A stretch of 64,000 nucleotides of DNA from UBA1181 sp045617845 (GTDB lineage: Bacteria; Bacteroidota; Bacteroidia; Bacteroidales; Paludibacteraceae), in the NCBI GenBank assembly GCA_045617845.1, contig JAZLJL010000004.1, positions 34,667 through 98,666 of the forward strand, given 5' to 3'. The notes under the pieces are model-generated. The model was not told the origin of the DNA, did no database searches, and worked only from the letters and a program-made list of their open reading frames with translations. A program made the translations under genes and the position numbers. This document shows positions 26,300 through 34,469 of this stretch, piece after piece. Within the stretch, counting starts at the first letter, position 1, and each line of letters starts with the position of its first letter.

Positions 26300-27295
26300 T
26301 TAAGGCACTTCGACAGCGTTGATGATCTCGCTGATGATTTCTTCCGAAGTCATGTTGTTCGCCTCTGCTTCGTAGCTTAATCCGATACGGTGGCGTAATA
26401 CGTCGTGCGCAATCGCTCTCACGTCTTCTGGAATGACGTATCCTCTCTTCTGTAGGAATGCGTATGCTCTTGCCGCCAAAGTCAAATTGATGGATGCACG
26501 TGGAGATCCTCCGAAGGAAATCATGTCCTGTAAGTGTGCCAAGTTACACTCTTTAGGGAATCGAGTGGCGTATACGATGTCGACGATGTATTTCTCGATC
26601 TTCTCGTCCACATAGACTTCTTGAACCACTTTCCTAGCCTCGATGATGTCGCTTGGTTTTAAAATCGAATCGATTTTAACCTCTTCTCTCCGGATGTTTT
26701 GTTTGATGATTTCGATTTCCTCATTTGGCTTCGGGTAGGTGATGTGGACTTTCAGCATGAAACGGTCCAATTGTGCTTCAGGCAATGGGTAGGTACCCTC
26801 TTGCTCGATTGGGTTTTGTGTCGCCAAAACAAGGAATGGTGACGGTAATTTGAATGTCTCTTCACCAATGGTCACTTGTCTTTCCTGCATGGCCTCCAAC
26901 AATGCACTTTGTACTTTCGCGGGCGCACGGTTGATCTCATCCGCCAATACGAAGTTGGCGAAGACCGGACCTTTCTTGATGTTGAATTCCTCTGTCTTTT
27001 GGCTGTAGATCATGGTTCCGATCACGTCCGCAGGCAATAGGTCTGGTGTAAATTGTATTCTGTTGTATTTGGCGTCGATTAATTTGCCTAATGTTTTGAT
27101 GGCTAAGGTCTTTGCCAATCCTGGTACACCTTCCAATAGGATGTGTCCGTCTGCCAACAATCCAATCAACAATGATTCTACTAAGTGTTTTTGCCCTACG
27201 ATGGATCGGTTCATGCCGGACGTTAACATATCCACAAATTCACTGTGCTTTTGGATTTTCTCATTCAAAGCTCTGAAGTCAATTGCCTGATTCAT
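26300..27295 (-). CDS. moxR: MoxR-family AAA ATPase
   Basis: 331 residues from Met at 27295; upstream codons to 27349 (reading IENINNKKISI) look like AT-rich leader. Walker A is GVPGLAKT, Walker B VLADEINRAP, then KVQSALLEAMQERQVT, sensor 1 LATQNP and the arginine region EAQLDRFM; the lid domain ends with FGGSPRASINL and RHRIGLSYEAEA. MoxR ATPases act as chaperones for VWA-domain proteins. First gene of the Bat operon. A perfect -7 box lies 52 bases upstream. Confidence 0.95.
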   Translation of the reverse strand: MNQAIDFRALNEKIQKHSEFVDMLTSGMNRSIVGQKHLVESLLIGLLADGHILLEGVPGLAKTLAIKTLGKLIDAKYNRIQFTPDLLPADVIGTMIYSQKTEEFNIKKGPVFANFVLADEINRAPAKVQSALLEAMQERQVTIGEETFKLPSPFLVLATQNPIEQEGTYPLPEAQLDRFMLKVHITYPKPNEEIEIIKQNIRREEVKIDSILKPSDIIEARKVVQEVYVDEKIEKYIVDIVYATRFPKECNLAHLQDMISFGGSPRASINLTLAARAYAFLQKRGYVIPEDVRAIAHDVLRHRIGLSYEAEANNMTSEEIISEIINAVEVP

Positions 27296-27346
27296 AATGC
27301 TTATTTTTTTATTATTTATATTTTCTATTTTTTCATTAATGGTACG

Positions 27347-27354
27347 CAAATGTA
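27347..27354 (-). promoter_or_regulatory. -7 box of the Bat operon promoter
   Basis: TACATTTG on the minus strand, an exact match to TAnnTTTG, upstream of moxR. It lies inside the first codons of the longer moxR frame, which supports the later start at 27295. Confidence 0.6.
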
Positions 27355-27447
27355 CAAAATAAAAGCCTATTTTTCCCTATAGAATCTTTCTTTTAATAAC
27401 AATTATGAAATTTTTAAAATGCTTTAACTTTTGGATGTTTTTTAATA

Positions 27448-27484
27448 AAAACGCCACTTGAACGTTGTGCCCAAGTGGTGTTTT
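27448..27484 (-). terminator. Terminator after the HU/LysM gene
   Basis: Stem ACGCCACTTG (27451-27460) with CAAGTGGTGT (27472-27481), extended by A-T pairs to 13, then TTTTTATT on the minus strand. It lies about 75 bases after the stop of the HU/LysM gene and ahead of the Bat promoter. Confidence 0.8.
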
Positions 27485-27557
27485 GTTGCGTCGAGGGAAT
27501 GGTGTCCCCTCGTTTTCCGTTCCTTAGATTCCTTTGAAGTCGGACGTTTGCTTCTTG

Positions 27558-29282
27558 TTAGTTGAATAGCCTTAAATAGCTTTCTTTCACATCTTTCGCC
27601 GCATTTATGCTTTCGTACGAACTAGGGTTGATCACAGATTCGTCTAGTTGCGGGATTTTTATTTCCGTTCCCGCCGGCACGTCGTCCGGCCTGCGTATCG
27701 TAGCTTTGTTGTAGAGATAGATGTAAACCCAGAAATCCTTCGATCCGTTGTAGTATTTCCTTGACATCGATGTGAGTGTCTGTCCACTCTTTATTGTATC
27801 GGTGTATGGTTCTCCTTTGACTTCGAAATTGATTTTTGGATATTCTTTTTTTATGAATTTCTTAAATTCCTCGTCGAACCAATCCCAGTTTTGTTCGACG
27901 ACTTGCTCTGGGAATTCTTGGTCGGCTTGCGCCATTTCGTATTTCTCTTGGTTCAGCTCTTCAAAGTATTCTTCTTTTTCCTTCTCTATCTTTGCCTCTG
28001 GCTTCGGCGTGATTACCGTGTCCGGCTTCGGCGCTTCCTGTTTGTTGAAAATATCCGTTATGGTTGTTTTTATCGCGTCGAGATTTCCTATGCCTTTGTC
28101 ATTGCGGAATAATGCAAAAAACAGACAGGCGAATATGAGGAGAATCAATATGATAATGACGACCAATAGACTTTTGTTTTTCTTATTCTTTGGTTCTTTA
28201 TCTTCTTTCTTACTGTTGTCGGTAGGACCTTGTGGGACGTTTTGCCGCGCATCTTTTCCCTCTTCGCCTTCCTGGGACTTCCCGGCACCTGTTTGTCCTT
28301 CTTGGTTCGCCTCGTTTGTCGTTTCGGCGGTTGGCGCATTCTCTTTCTCTGGAACGCTTCCTTCTTTTGCAGCCTCTTCTTTCGCTTGCTCTGAGAGTGG
28401 AGCGTTTGCGGACGTTCCCTCTATGTTTTCTTTCGGGGAGTCTTGCGGCGCTTCATTTTGAGTAGGTGTCGGGTTTGTGTTGTTTTCACTCTCTTTGCTT
28501 TCATCCGTTCCTTCGTTGGCCTGGCTCTGCTCGCTAACAACTTCGTTGTCAGTGACTGTTCCTGCCGTAGGTTCTGGGGCTGTCTCTGAACTTTTATTTT
28601 CTTCCGCGGTTGTTCCATTCATGCTAGGCTCGATGACCGTTTCCTTACGCTCTTCGGTAGTGTTGGAAATGGTTGGTTGTTCACCGTCCGTGGTTTGAGG
28701 CTCTGTGGTCGAAATAAAGGCTGCGGAGAGAGGTTGGCCTTCCGTGGAATCCTGCATCTTTGGCTCTGCCTTGATTGCTTCCTGTTTAGATTCGTCCGTG
28801 ATGACCTGATTCTCGGTTGTCACAATCTCGGGAGATGGAGCCTGAATGGTTGTGGCTTGGGTGTTATTGGATTCAACGGCTGTGCCGTTGTTAACTTCTT
28901 CGTATGAATTATCTGGTTCTTCGTCATCTTCATCATTGAACGGTCCGTCTACAGGTCCGTCGTTCGGGAGCACGTATGTTTCCAAGTGCTCGTAAGGTTT
29001 GTTCAAAGCTTCTTTGAGTTCTTTCTCTGGAGTGAATGATATTTTATTATGCGCAGGAATAATTACGGTGCTTCCGTCTGTCACGCTAACACTTTTACGC
29101 TCATCGATCGCGATGATTTTGAATGTACCTAATCCTTTAACCTTGGCGATACCGTCCTTGGCTAATGCCTCTTCCACAATCTCTGTGAGTGCGCGCAGGA
29201 ATCCTTCCGAAAGTTTTTTGGATTGCCCCGATGTGGCGGCCAATTGTTCCGCCAAATCTTGTAGTGTGACTTTGTTGTTCAT
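27558..29282 (-). CDS. HU-like DNA-binding domain fused to a transmembrane segment and LysM domain
   Basis: 574 residues in an unusual order. Residues 1-95 are an HU/IHF-type domain (SGQSKKLSEGFLRALTEIVEEAL, VKGLGTFKI, PAHNKISFTPEKELKEALN). Residues ~100-360 are an acidic low-complexity linker rich in Glu, Thr, Asn and Pro. A basic stop-transfer-like stretch precedes a single membrane helix at about 370-393 (SLLVVIIILILLIFACLFFALF). The last ~85 residues include a LysM-like domain (YTDTIKSGQTLTSMSRKYYNGSKD-, PAGTEIKIPQ). The positive-inside side and the position of HU predict N-terminus in the cytoplasm and LysM at the peptidoglycan, so the protein could tether DNA to the cell wall. Eight bases after the small HU gene, hence the same operon. 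Function is inferred. Confidence 0.85.
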   Translation of the reverse strand: MNNKVTLQDLAEQLAATSGQSKKLSEGFLRALTEIVEEALAKDGIAKVKGLGTFKIIAIDERKSVSVTDGSTVIIPAHNKISFTPEKELKEALNKPYEHLETYVLPNDGPVDGPFNDEDDEEPDNSYEEVNNGTAVESNNTQATTIQAPSPEIVTTENQVITDESKQEAIKAEPKMQDSTEGQPLSAAFISTTEPQTTDGEQPTISNTTEERKETVIEPSMNGTTAEENKSSETAPEPTAGTVTDNEVVSEQSQANEGTDESKESENNTNPTPTQNEAPQDSPKENIEGTSANAPLSEQAKEEAAKEGSVPEKENAPTAETTNEANQEGQTGAGKSQEGEEGKDARQNVPQGPTDNSKKEDKEPKNKKNKSLLVVIIILILLIFACLFFALFRNDKGIGNLDAIKTTITDIFNKQEAPKPDTVITPKPEAKIEKEKEEYFEELNQEKYEMAQADQEFPEQVVEQNWDWFDEEFKKFIKKEYPKINFEVKGEPYTDTIKSGQTLTSMSRKYYNGSKDFWVYIYLYNKATIRRPDDVPAGTEIKIPQLDESVINPSSYESINAAKDVKESYLRLFN

Positions 29283-29290
29283 GGCATGAA

Positions 29291-29566
29291 TTAGTGGTTA
29301 AATTTATCTTTGATTGTGCTGCTAGGCTTGAATGCGATTGATTGTTTCGGCGGGATAAGCATTCTTTGTTTGGTTGTCGGGTTGACTGATATTCGCTCCG
29401 CCTTGCGCCTAGCTTCGAACGAACCGAAACCTTGTAAAGACACAATGTTGTTGTCTAGTAATTCCTTCTTCAATGCTTCCGCCAATCCTCTAAAGAGTGT
29501 GTCGGAAGTTTCGGCGTCGATTTGCAGCCGAGTCTTGATTTCAGATATTATTTCTTTTGTGTTCAC
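29291..29566 (-). CDS. HU-family DNA-binding protein
   Basis: 91 residues, the size of a single HU/IHF subunit. ALKKELLDNNIVSLQGFGSFEARRK contains the beta-arm start typical of the family (GFGxF), followed by SVNPTTKQRMLIPPKQSIAFKPSS, where the NP of the intercalating arm tip is preserved. Histone-like proteins of this group bend DNA as dimers. Encoded eight bases upstream of the HU/LysM protein, so a heterodimer with its HU domain is plausible (inference). Confidence 0.9.
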   Translation of the reverse strand: MNTKEIISEIKTRLQIDAETSDTLFRGLAEALKKELLDNNIVSLQGFGSFEARRKAERISVNPTTKQRMLIPPKQSIAFKPSSTIKDKFNH

Positions 29567-29677
29567 AATCCCTTTTGTTTTGTATTAGATAATTCGGTCA
29601 CGATATTACGAAAAAAAATTCAAACCTAAAAATTTTTAGCGAAAGTCTCTTTTCCCGTTCGATTAGTGTAATGGATT

Positions 29678-30415
29678 TCAATAGCCTTGTTTCTTGATGA
29701 AATCCAGTAATTTTATGGAGAAGAACTCCATGTCTTTTTTCGTATACCTAACGTCCGTGAATACTTGGGCGAGGTTATCTTTCCCGTTTTCCTCCACGAA
29801 TTTATGGTTCTCTTCCAGTGACTCCTTGTAGGCGTAAAGTTTTTCTATCTCCTCGGATGAATACTCGTTGTATTCTTCTTTGTGGACAATCCCGGAAATA
29901 GGTAACCTATCCGAAATAGCTGGCTTTTCGTCTGGGTATCCGACGGAAAGTGTGACGACCGGCACAACTAGTTTGGGAAGTTTCAACACGTCGGCGATTT
30001 GGTCCGGATTGTATGTGGTTGTTCCTAAATAGCAGATTCCCAGTCCTTTTTCTTCGGCAGCCACGCAGAATGTTTGCGCAGCCACGATAGTGTCTATAAC
30101 GGCGCAGGAGAAAGCTTCCGCATTGCCATATCCTGGTGTGGCGTTCCTTAGCTCGCACCACTTTGTGAATCGGTTGAAGTCCGCGCAGAAGGTGAGGACC
30201 ATGGGCGCATTCGCGAAGGCGGGTTGGTTGAAGTGGGCTGGCGCAAGTTGTTTCTTCTTTTCGGCGTCTTTGGTGACGATGACGCTGTAAAGTTGCATGT
30301 TACCGGTCGTGGAAGCTTGGAAAGCCGACTCGAACAGTTCGTTCAAAATGTCGTCCGAAACTTCCGTCGACTTGAATTTACGTATGGTACGTCTATCCTT
30401 TAATGTTTGGATCAT
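29678..30415 (-). CDS. Nitroreductase family protein (NfsA-like)
   Basis: FMN-dependent oxidoreductase of 245 residues. DRRTIRKF at 7-14 and ASTTGNMQLYSVIVT are FMN-binding elements; ALGICYLG-like EEKGLGICYLGTTTYNP and VVTLSVGYPDEKP match the NfsA/FRP type, which reduces nitro compounds, quinones or flavin with NADPH. It starts five bases after the dsbD stop and is co-transcribed with it. The physiological substrate is unknown; redox housekeeping together with DsbD is a reasonable guess. Confidence 0.88.
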   Translation of the reverse strand: MIQTLKDRRTIRKFKSTEVSDDILNELFESAFQASTTGNMQLYSVIVTKDAEKKKQLAPAHFNQPAFANAPMVLTFCADFNRFTKWCELRNATPGYGNAEAFSCAVIDTIVAAQTFCVAAEEKGLGICYLGTTTYNPDQIADVLKLPKLVVPVVTLSVGYPDEKPAISDRLPISGIVHKEEYNEYSSEEIEKLYAYKESLEENHKFVEENGKDNLAQVFTDVRYTKKDMEFFSIKLLDFIKKQGY

Positions 30416-30420
30416 TTTTA

Positions 30421-32409
30421 TTATTGTTTGTTTTTGTACTTATTTAAGCCGTTTTTTAGGAATTGGACAAATGCGGTCACGTCTTCCGAATAGCCATATG
30501 GTTGCGCAATGGCATTCCCTTTCTCGTCGATGATGAAATAGAACGGTTGTGAATTGGCGCCGAATTTGTGTTCTTCCAAGTAACTCCATTTCTCTCCGAT
30601 GGTGGTTACCGTTGTTTCTTTCCCGTTATTGTTGAACGTGACCGGTTGGTCGAGTTCGCGTCTATCGTCGGTGAAGAGGGAGACGAGCACGAATTCGTTG
30701 TCGATAAGGTCTTGCACTTCCTGTTCGTTCCATACTGCCGCCTCCATTTTCCTACAGTTGACGCAACCATGTCCGGTGAAGTCCACCAAAATCGGTTTCC
30801 CCTCTTTTTTGGCGAAGGCTATCGCTTCGTCGTAATCGGTGAATTGGGCTTTGACTTCTTCTTGAAGGTTGAAGCTTTGTGTGCTGATTGGCGGAGTGAA
30901 TGCGCTGACTATTTTGAGTGGAGCGCCCCAAAGACCCGGCAACAAATAAATGGCGAAAGCCAAAGACGCACCTCCGCCGAATAGCCTTGGAACAGAGATG
31001 CCTTCCAGTTTCTCTTCGTCTTTGAACCTGATAAATCCTAAGATGTATAGTCCTGCCAAAAGGAAGATTACAATCCAGATGGCCAGGAACGTGTCTCTAT
31101 TGAGTATTCCCCAATTGTAGGCCATGTCGGCGACGGAAAGAAATTTTAGCGAGAAGGCGAGTTCGAAGAACCCTAATAGGACTTTTGTCGTGTTCAGCCA
31201 ACTTCCAGAACGTGGTAATTTCTTCAGCATTTTCGGGAAGAAGGCGAAGAAGGTGAATGGTATCGCCAAAGCGATGGCGAAGCCTAGCATACCGATGGCT
31301 GGCGCGAGGATGCTGTTGCCGGTAGAGACCTCCACCAATAGAGTTCCGACGATTGGACCCGTGCACGAGAATGATACGACGACTAATGTCAATGCCATAA
31401 AGAGGATGCTGGCTATTCCCGCTGTTTTTTCAGCTTTGCTGTCGAGTTTGGTGCTCAGGGATGCGGGAAGCGATAATTCGAATCCTCCGAAGAAGGAGAT
31501 GGCGAATGCGATTAAGAGGAAGAAAAGTAAAAGATTGAACCAGTCGCTTGTCGCGAGCTCATTCAGTGCGTTCGCTCCATAACATAAAGTGAGGATGACG
31601 CCCAGCCCGACGTAGATGAGGATGATGGAACATCCGTAGAGAATGGCTGATAGTTTACCTTTGCTAGCGTCGCCGTCTTTCTTGAGGAAGAAACTGACTG
31701 TCATGGGAATGATCGGCCATACGCAAGGTGTTAGGATGGCAAGTAAGCCTCCTAACATGCCGAGGACGAAAATCAGCCATAATGATTCGTGTGAATCTTG
31801 TTTGTTATAGTTCATTTGGTCTATTACGGGTGACCATGTGTCCACTTCCGCTTCTCCCATTGACGGGATTTGTAGCGGCGCTATGGCCATCGGCGTTATT
31901 GATGCTTCTTGCTCTTTGACCTCGCTGGCAGTTTTTTGTCCGCTGTTCAGTCCGTCTTTGTGGAAAGAGAATTTCTCTTTGGTCGGCGATAGGCAGTTGC
32001 TGTTGTTGCATGCCATGAATTCCACGTATCCGTTTAATGTGTACCCATCCTCTTTCTTCTCCAATTGGACTTTCTGACTGAATGTTACAACCCCTTCATA
32101 TTCGCATAATTCCATGGCGAACATTGGATCGTTCCCGCATTCCTCTTTCTTGTCTGCTTCTACTTCCCCGGATAGCCGCACGTTTTTTTTCTCGGTGAAA
32201 CGGAAGGTGGTTGGGATTGGTCCGTCTTCAGGCATGTGCATTCCGTAGATGTGCCATCCTTTGTCTATGTCTGCTTTGAAGGTTACGGTGATTGTGTTGT
32301 CGGCGTTAATCTCGCCGCAGTTTATTTCCCACTTGACGGGTGTTTGGATTTGTGCACGGATGGCACACGAAACAAAAAGAGTTAGGATTATGAAGAATAT
32401 TTTTTTCAT
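30421..32409 (-). CDS. dsbD: Thiol:disulfide interchange protein DsbD
   Basis: Carries electrons from cytoplasmic thioredoxin across the inner membrane to periplasmic disulfide isomerases. 662 residues from Met at 32409: signal peptide 1-19 (KKIFFIILTLFVSCAIRA), an N-terminal beta-sandwich domain with the CNNSNCLSP cysteine pair, eight membrane helices with the conserved cysteines in TPCVWP and FSCTGP, and a C-terminal thioredoxin fold with CVNC (HGCVNCRKMEA). The longer frame to 32487 is rejected because a -7 box lies at 32434-32441. Met at 32421 is an alternative start. Forms an operon with the nitroreductase gene. Confidence 0.95.
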   Translation of the reverse strand: MKKIFFIILTLFVSCAIRAQIQTPVKWEINCGEINADNTITVTFKADIDKGWHIYGMHMPEDGPIPTTFRFTEKKNVRLSGEVEADKKEECGNDPMFAMELCEYEGVVTFSQKVQLEKKEDGYTLNGYVEFMACNNSNCLSPTKEKFSFHKDGLNSGQKTASEVKEQEASITPMAIAPLQIPSMGEAEVDTWSPVIDQMNYNKQDSHESLWLIFVLGMLGGLLAILTPCVWPIIPMTVSFFLKKDGDASKGKLSAILYGCSIILIYVGLGVILTLCYGANALNELATSDWFNLLLFFLLIAFAISFFGGFELSLPASLSTKLDSKAEKTAGIASILFMALTLVVVSFSCTGPIVGTLLVEVSTGNSILAPAIGMLGFAIALAIPFTFFAFFPKMLKKLPRSGSWLNTTKVLLGFFELAFSLKFLSVADMAYNWGILNRDTFLAIWIVIFLLAGLYILGFIRFKDEEKLEGISVPRLFGGGASLAFAIYLLPGLWGAPLKIVSAFTPPISTQSFNLQEEVKAQFTDYDEAIAFAKKEGKPILVDFTGHGCVNCRKMEAAVWNEQEVQDLIDNEFVLVSLFTDDRRELDQPVTFNNNGKETTVTTIGEKWSYLEEHKFGANSQPFYFIIDEKGNAIAQPYGYSEDVTAFVQFLKNGLNKYKNKQ

Positions 32410-32433
32410 TTCTTTATTCATTTGCTTAGATTG

Positions 32434-32441
32434 CAAAAATA
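32434..32441 (-). promoter_or_regulatory. -7 box of the dsbD operon
   Basis: TATTTTTG on the minus strand, an exact TAnnTTTG match. Transcription would start near 32427, leaving Met at 32409 as the first well-spaced start. Confidence 0.5.
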
Positions 32442-32507
32442 GATTGAATTTTAAAAAAAAGCAAATGTGCCTTTCCCTCACTGCCATGTTTTTCTTACTT
32501 TCGCGGT

Positions 32508-33821
32508 ATGTTTAGATTAAGAAAAAAGATATTTCCTTCGATAGGATTGCTCCAATGTTTGCGTTCTTGTGCTTGCCGCTGTTTTTTATTCGGTTGTATG
32601 GCTATCACTGGAATGGATTCCTTCGCTGTCGCGTGTCGTGATTCCGTGACGATGGAGAAGACGCCTTTTTCATGGGGATTTAGGGCGGATATCGGAGGTG
32701 TGTTTCCGACGAATGATTTTGTGAAAGGGGGACATTTTGACATTAATACCCAAACATGGAGTTATTCCGAGGAGAATGAAGTGCATCATTTTTCTGACTA
32801 TATCCTCCAATTCAATTTTGGGGTCCGTCCCGACAAATGGCAAGCCCGCGCATACCGCAATCCATATTATGGGTTGGGTGTGGCTTTCCCCCGTTTCCAG
32901 GAAGAACGGTTAGGGAAACCGGTGTCGTTTTTCGCCACATATGGAGCTAGGATTTGCCGTATCACCGATTGGTTGAAGCTTAATTACGAAATCAACTTTG
33001 GCTATTCCACTAACTGGAACCATTATGATCGATTCGAGAATCCTGATAATGTGGCGATTGGATGGAAACATAACGCGCATGTCTCTCTCTTCCCTTATTT
33101 GAAAATCTCCTTTCCTGGTCCTTTCGACGTCAAGGTCGGACCTTCTATCACTCATTTCTCAAACGGCGCGACTTTTATGCCTAACCGAGGCATGAACAAT
33201 TACGCTTTGTCTCTTTCTTTAATGTATAACATGAACGATTCGGAGAATCGTGTTGTTCGTGACACATCGCTGTGTCCGCCTATTGTCCCGTTGCATATTG
33301 AGCATGATTTTATCCTGACTCGTTCTTTCCGCCAGAAATATTATGACGGTACGGGCACGAATTTGAGTACGCAGTATGTGCAATATCGTCATCCGATTTT
33401 TGCGTTTAGCTATGCGCCTATGTTGAGATGGTCATATAAGTATCGGGTGGGACTGAGTTTGGACTTCCTGTACGACGAGAGTTCCGGGGCTAAGGCGGAT
33501 TATGTTTTGAACGAGAATGATGGTAAGATGTATGAACGTGTTTGGCTAGGGGAAAGAAGTGAACGTATGAATTTAGGCGCATCCGTGAAAAATGAGCTGA
33601 TGATGCATGGCTTTTCGTTTTTCTTGAATATCGGATATAATTTCATACAAGGTGAGACTGGTTTGACTCGTATGTATGAGGTGCTTGGCTTGAAGATCCA
33701 ACCCCATGGACCTGTTTTCGGTAGCGTGGGCGTCCGTGCCGTTTATTTCACGAAGGCGCAGTTCATATGTTGGAGCTTAGGCTATTCCTTAAAGGGAAAG
33801 CCTTTGCGTCGGGTGAAGTAG
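32508..33821 (+). CDS. Outer-membrane lipid A 3-O-deacylase (PagL-like, acyloxyacyl hydrolase family)
   Basis: 437 residues, predicted outer-membrane beta-barrel: a basic, hydrophobic N-terminal signal, then many amphipathic strands with aromatic girdles (YYGLGVAFPRF, YEINFGYSTNWNHYD). The PagL signature is present near residue 220: GPSITHFSNGATFMPNRGMN, with the catalytic His and Ser in HxS and the downstream NxGxN. Known PagL enzymes are about 150-180 residues; this protein has a second barrel-like region to the C-terminus, as in long Bacteroidetes homologues. If active, it would remove the 3-O acyl chain of lipid A and alter immune recognition. The start is uncertain, since a TACTTTCG box ends five bases before ATG 32508. 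Confidence 0.7.
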   Translation: MFRLRKKIFPSIGLLQCLRSCACRCFLFGCMAITGMDSFAVACRDSVTMEKTPFSWGFRADIGGVFPTNDFVKGGHFDINTQTWSYSEENEVHHFSDYILQFNFGVRPDKWQARAYRNPYYGLGVAFPRFQEERLGKPVSFFATYGARICRITDWLKLNYEINFGYSTNWNHYDRFENPDNVAIGWKHNAHVSLFPYLKISFPGPFDVKVGPSITHFSNGATFMPNRGMNNYALSLSLMYNMNDSENRVVRDTSLCPPIVPLHIEHDFILTRSFRQKYYDGTGTNLSTQYVQYRHPIFAFSYAPMLRWSYKYRVGLSLDFLYDESSGAKADYVLNENDGKMYERVWLGERSERMNLGASVKNELMMHGFSFFLNIGYNFIQGETGLTRMYEVLGLKIQPHGPVFGSVGVRAVYFTKAQFICWSLGYSLKGKPLRRVK

Positions 33822-33955
33822 CATCGCTTGTTTTATAATGGGACATACTGCGGGGCTTATGGATGTCCGTCTCGTTTTAATTGCCGTCTCGATTAGCCAT
33901 ATTTGAAAATATTCATAATTTTGCAAAATATTTTTCGCTTTAATAAAAAAAAACG

Positions 33956-34426
33956 ATGAAAAAGATAGTGTATTGGGCATTGTTGGCGTCTTTTCCCCTC
34001 GCTTTCGTTTCTTGTGAAGATGGGGAAGTGGATGAGGACCCATATGTTGAAGAACTTTTTAGCGAAGATTTATTGGTGGGCGGATCTTGGCGTTGGACTG
34101 AGACTGTGTGGGAAGATGATATCGTTGATGGTTTTTCATACGTGGAATATGCGCATGACGACCTCTCCTTTTTCTTCGAAAGTGATGGCCATGTTTCCAT
34201 ACGTAGCAATTTTGAATCTCCTTTCGGCCGCTCCGATTCTGATTGGATAGATGGACGATGGAATTTCTCTAATGGTGAACTTCATATCGACACGTACAGC
34301 GGTTCTTGGAAATATGAGATACGTAAACTTGATGAGTCGTCCATGGTGTTAGTCTACTATGACGAATACAATGATGATTGGGGCAATGTTATTCCTCGCC
34401 GTGTGGAGGAACATTATTCAAGATGA
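33956..34426 (+). CDS. Small lipoprotein with a lipocalin-like domain
   Basis: 156 residues. Lipoprotein signal peptide with lipobox AFVSC (Cys20) followed by an acidic stretch EDGEVDEDP, compatible with surface export in Bacteroidetes. The mature domain shows the alternating strand pattern of lipocalin-like lipoproteins: GSWRWTETV, FFFESDGHVSI, DGRWNFSNGELHIDT, WKYEIRKLDESSMVLVYYDEY. Function unknown. Its 130-base upstream region contains a TAATTTTG -7 match at 33916-33923. The next gene starts 43 bases after its stop. Confidence 0.8.
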   Translation: MKKIVYWALLASFPLAFVSCEDGEVDEDPYVEELFSEDLLVGGSWRWTETVWEDDIVDGFSYVEYAHDDLSFFFESDGHVSIRSNFESPFGRSDSDWIDGRWNFSNGELHIDTYSGSWKYEIRKLDESSMVLVYYDEYNDDWGNVIPRRVEEHYSR

Positions 34427-34469
34427 TAGTTGTAACGGGAGATTATCTCCCCTATATGTATAAACAAAA

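Noticed and set aside
27296..27349. Extended N-terminus of MoxR
   Set aside because: The extra codons are AT-rich leader and overlap the -7 box of the operon. Met at 27295 begins the conserved sequence.
28145..28698. Frames opposite the linker of the HU/LysM gene
   Set aside because: They are by-products of the low-complexity Glu/Thr/Asn-rich linker and show no start, domain or promoter of their own.
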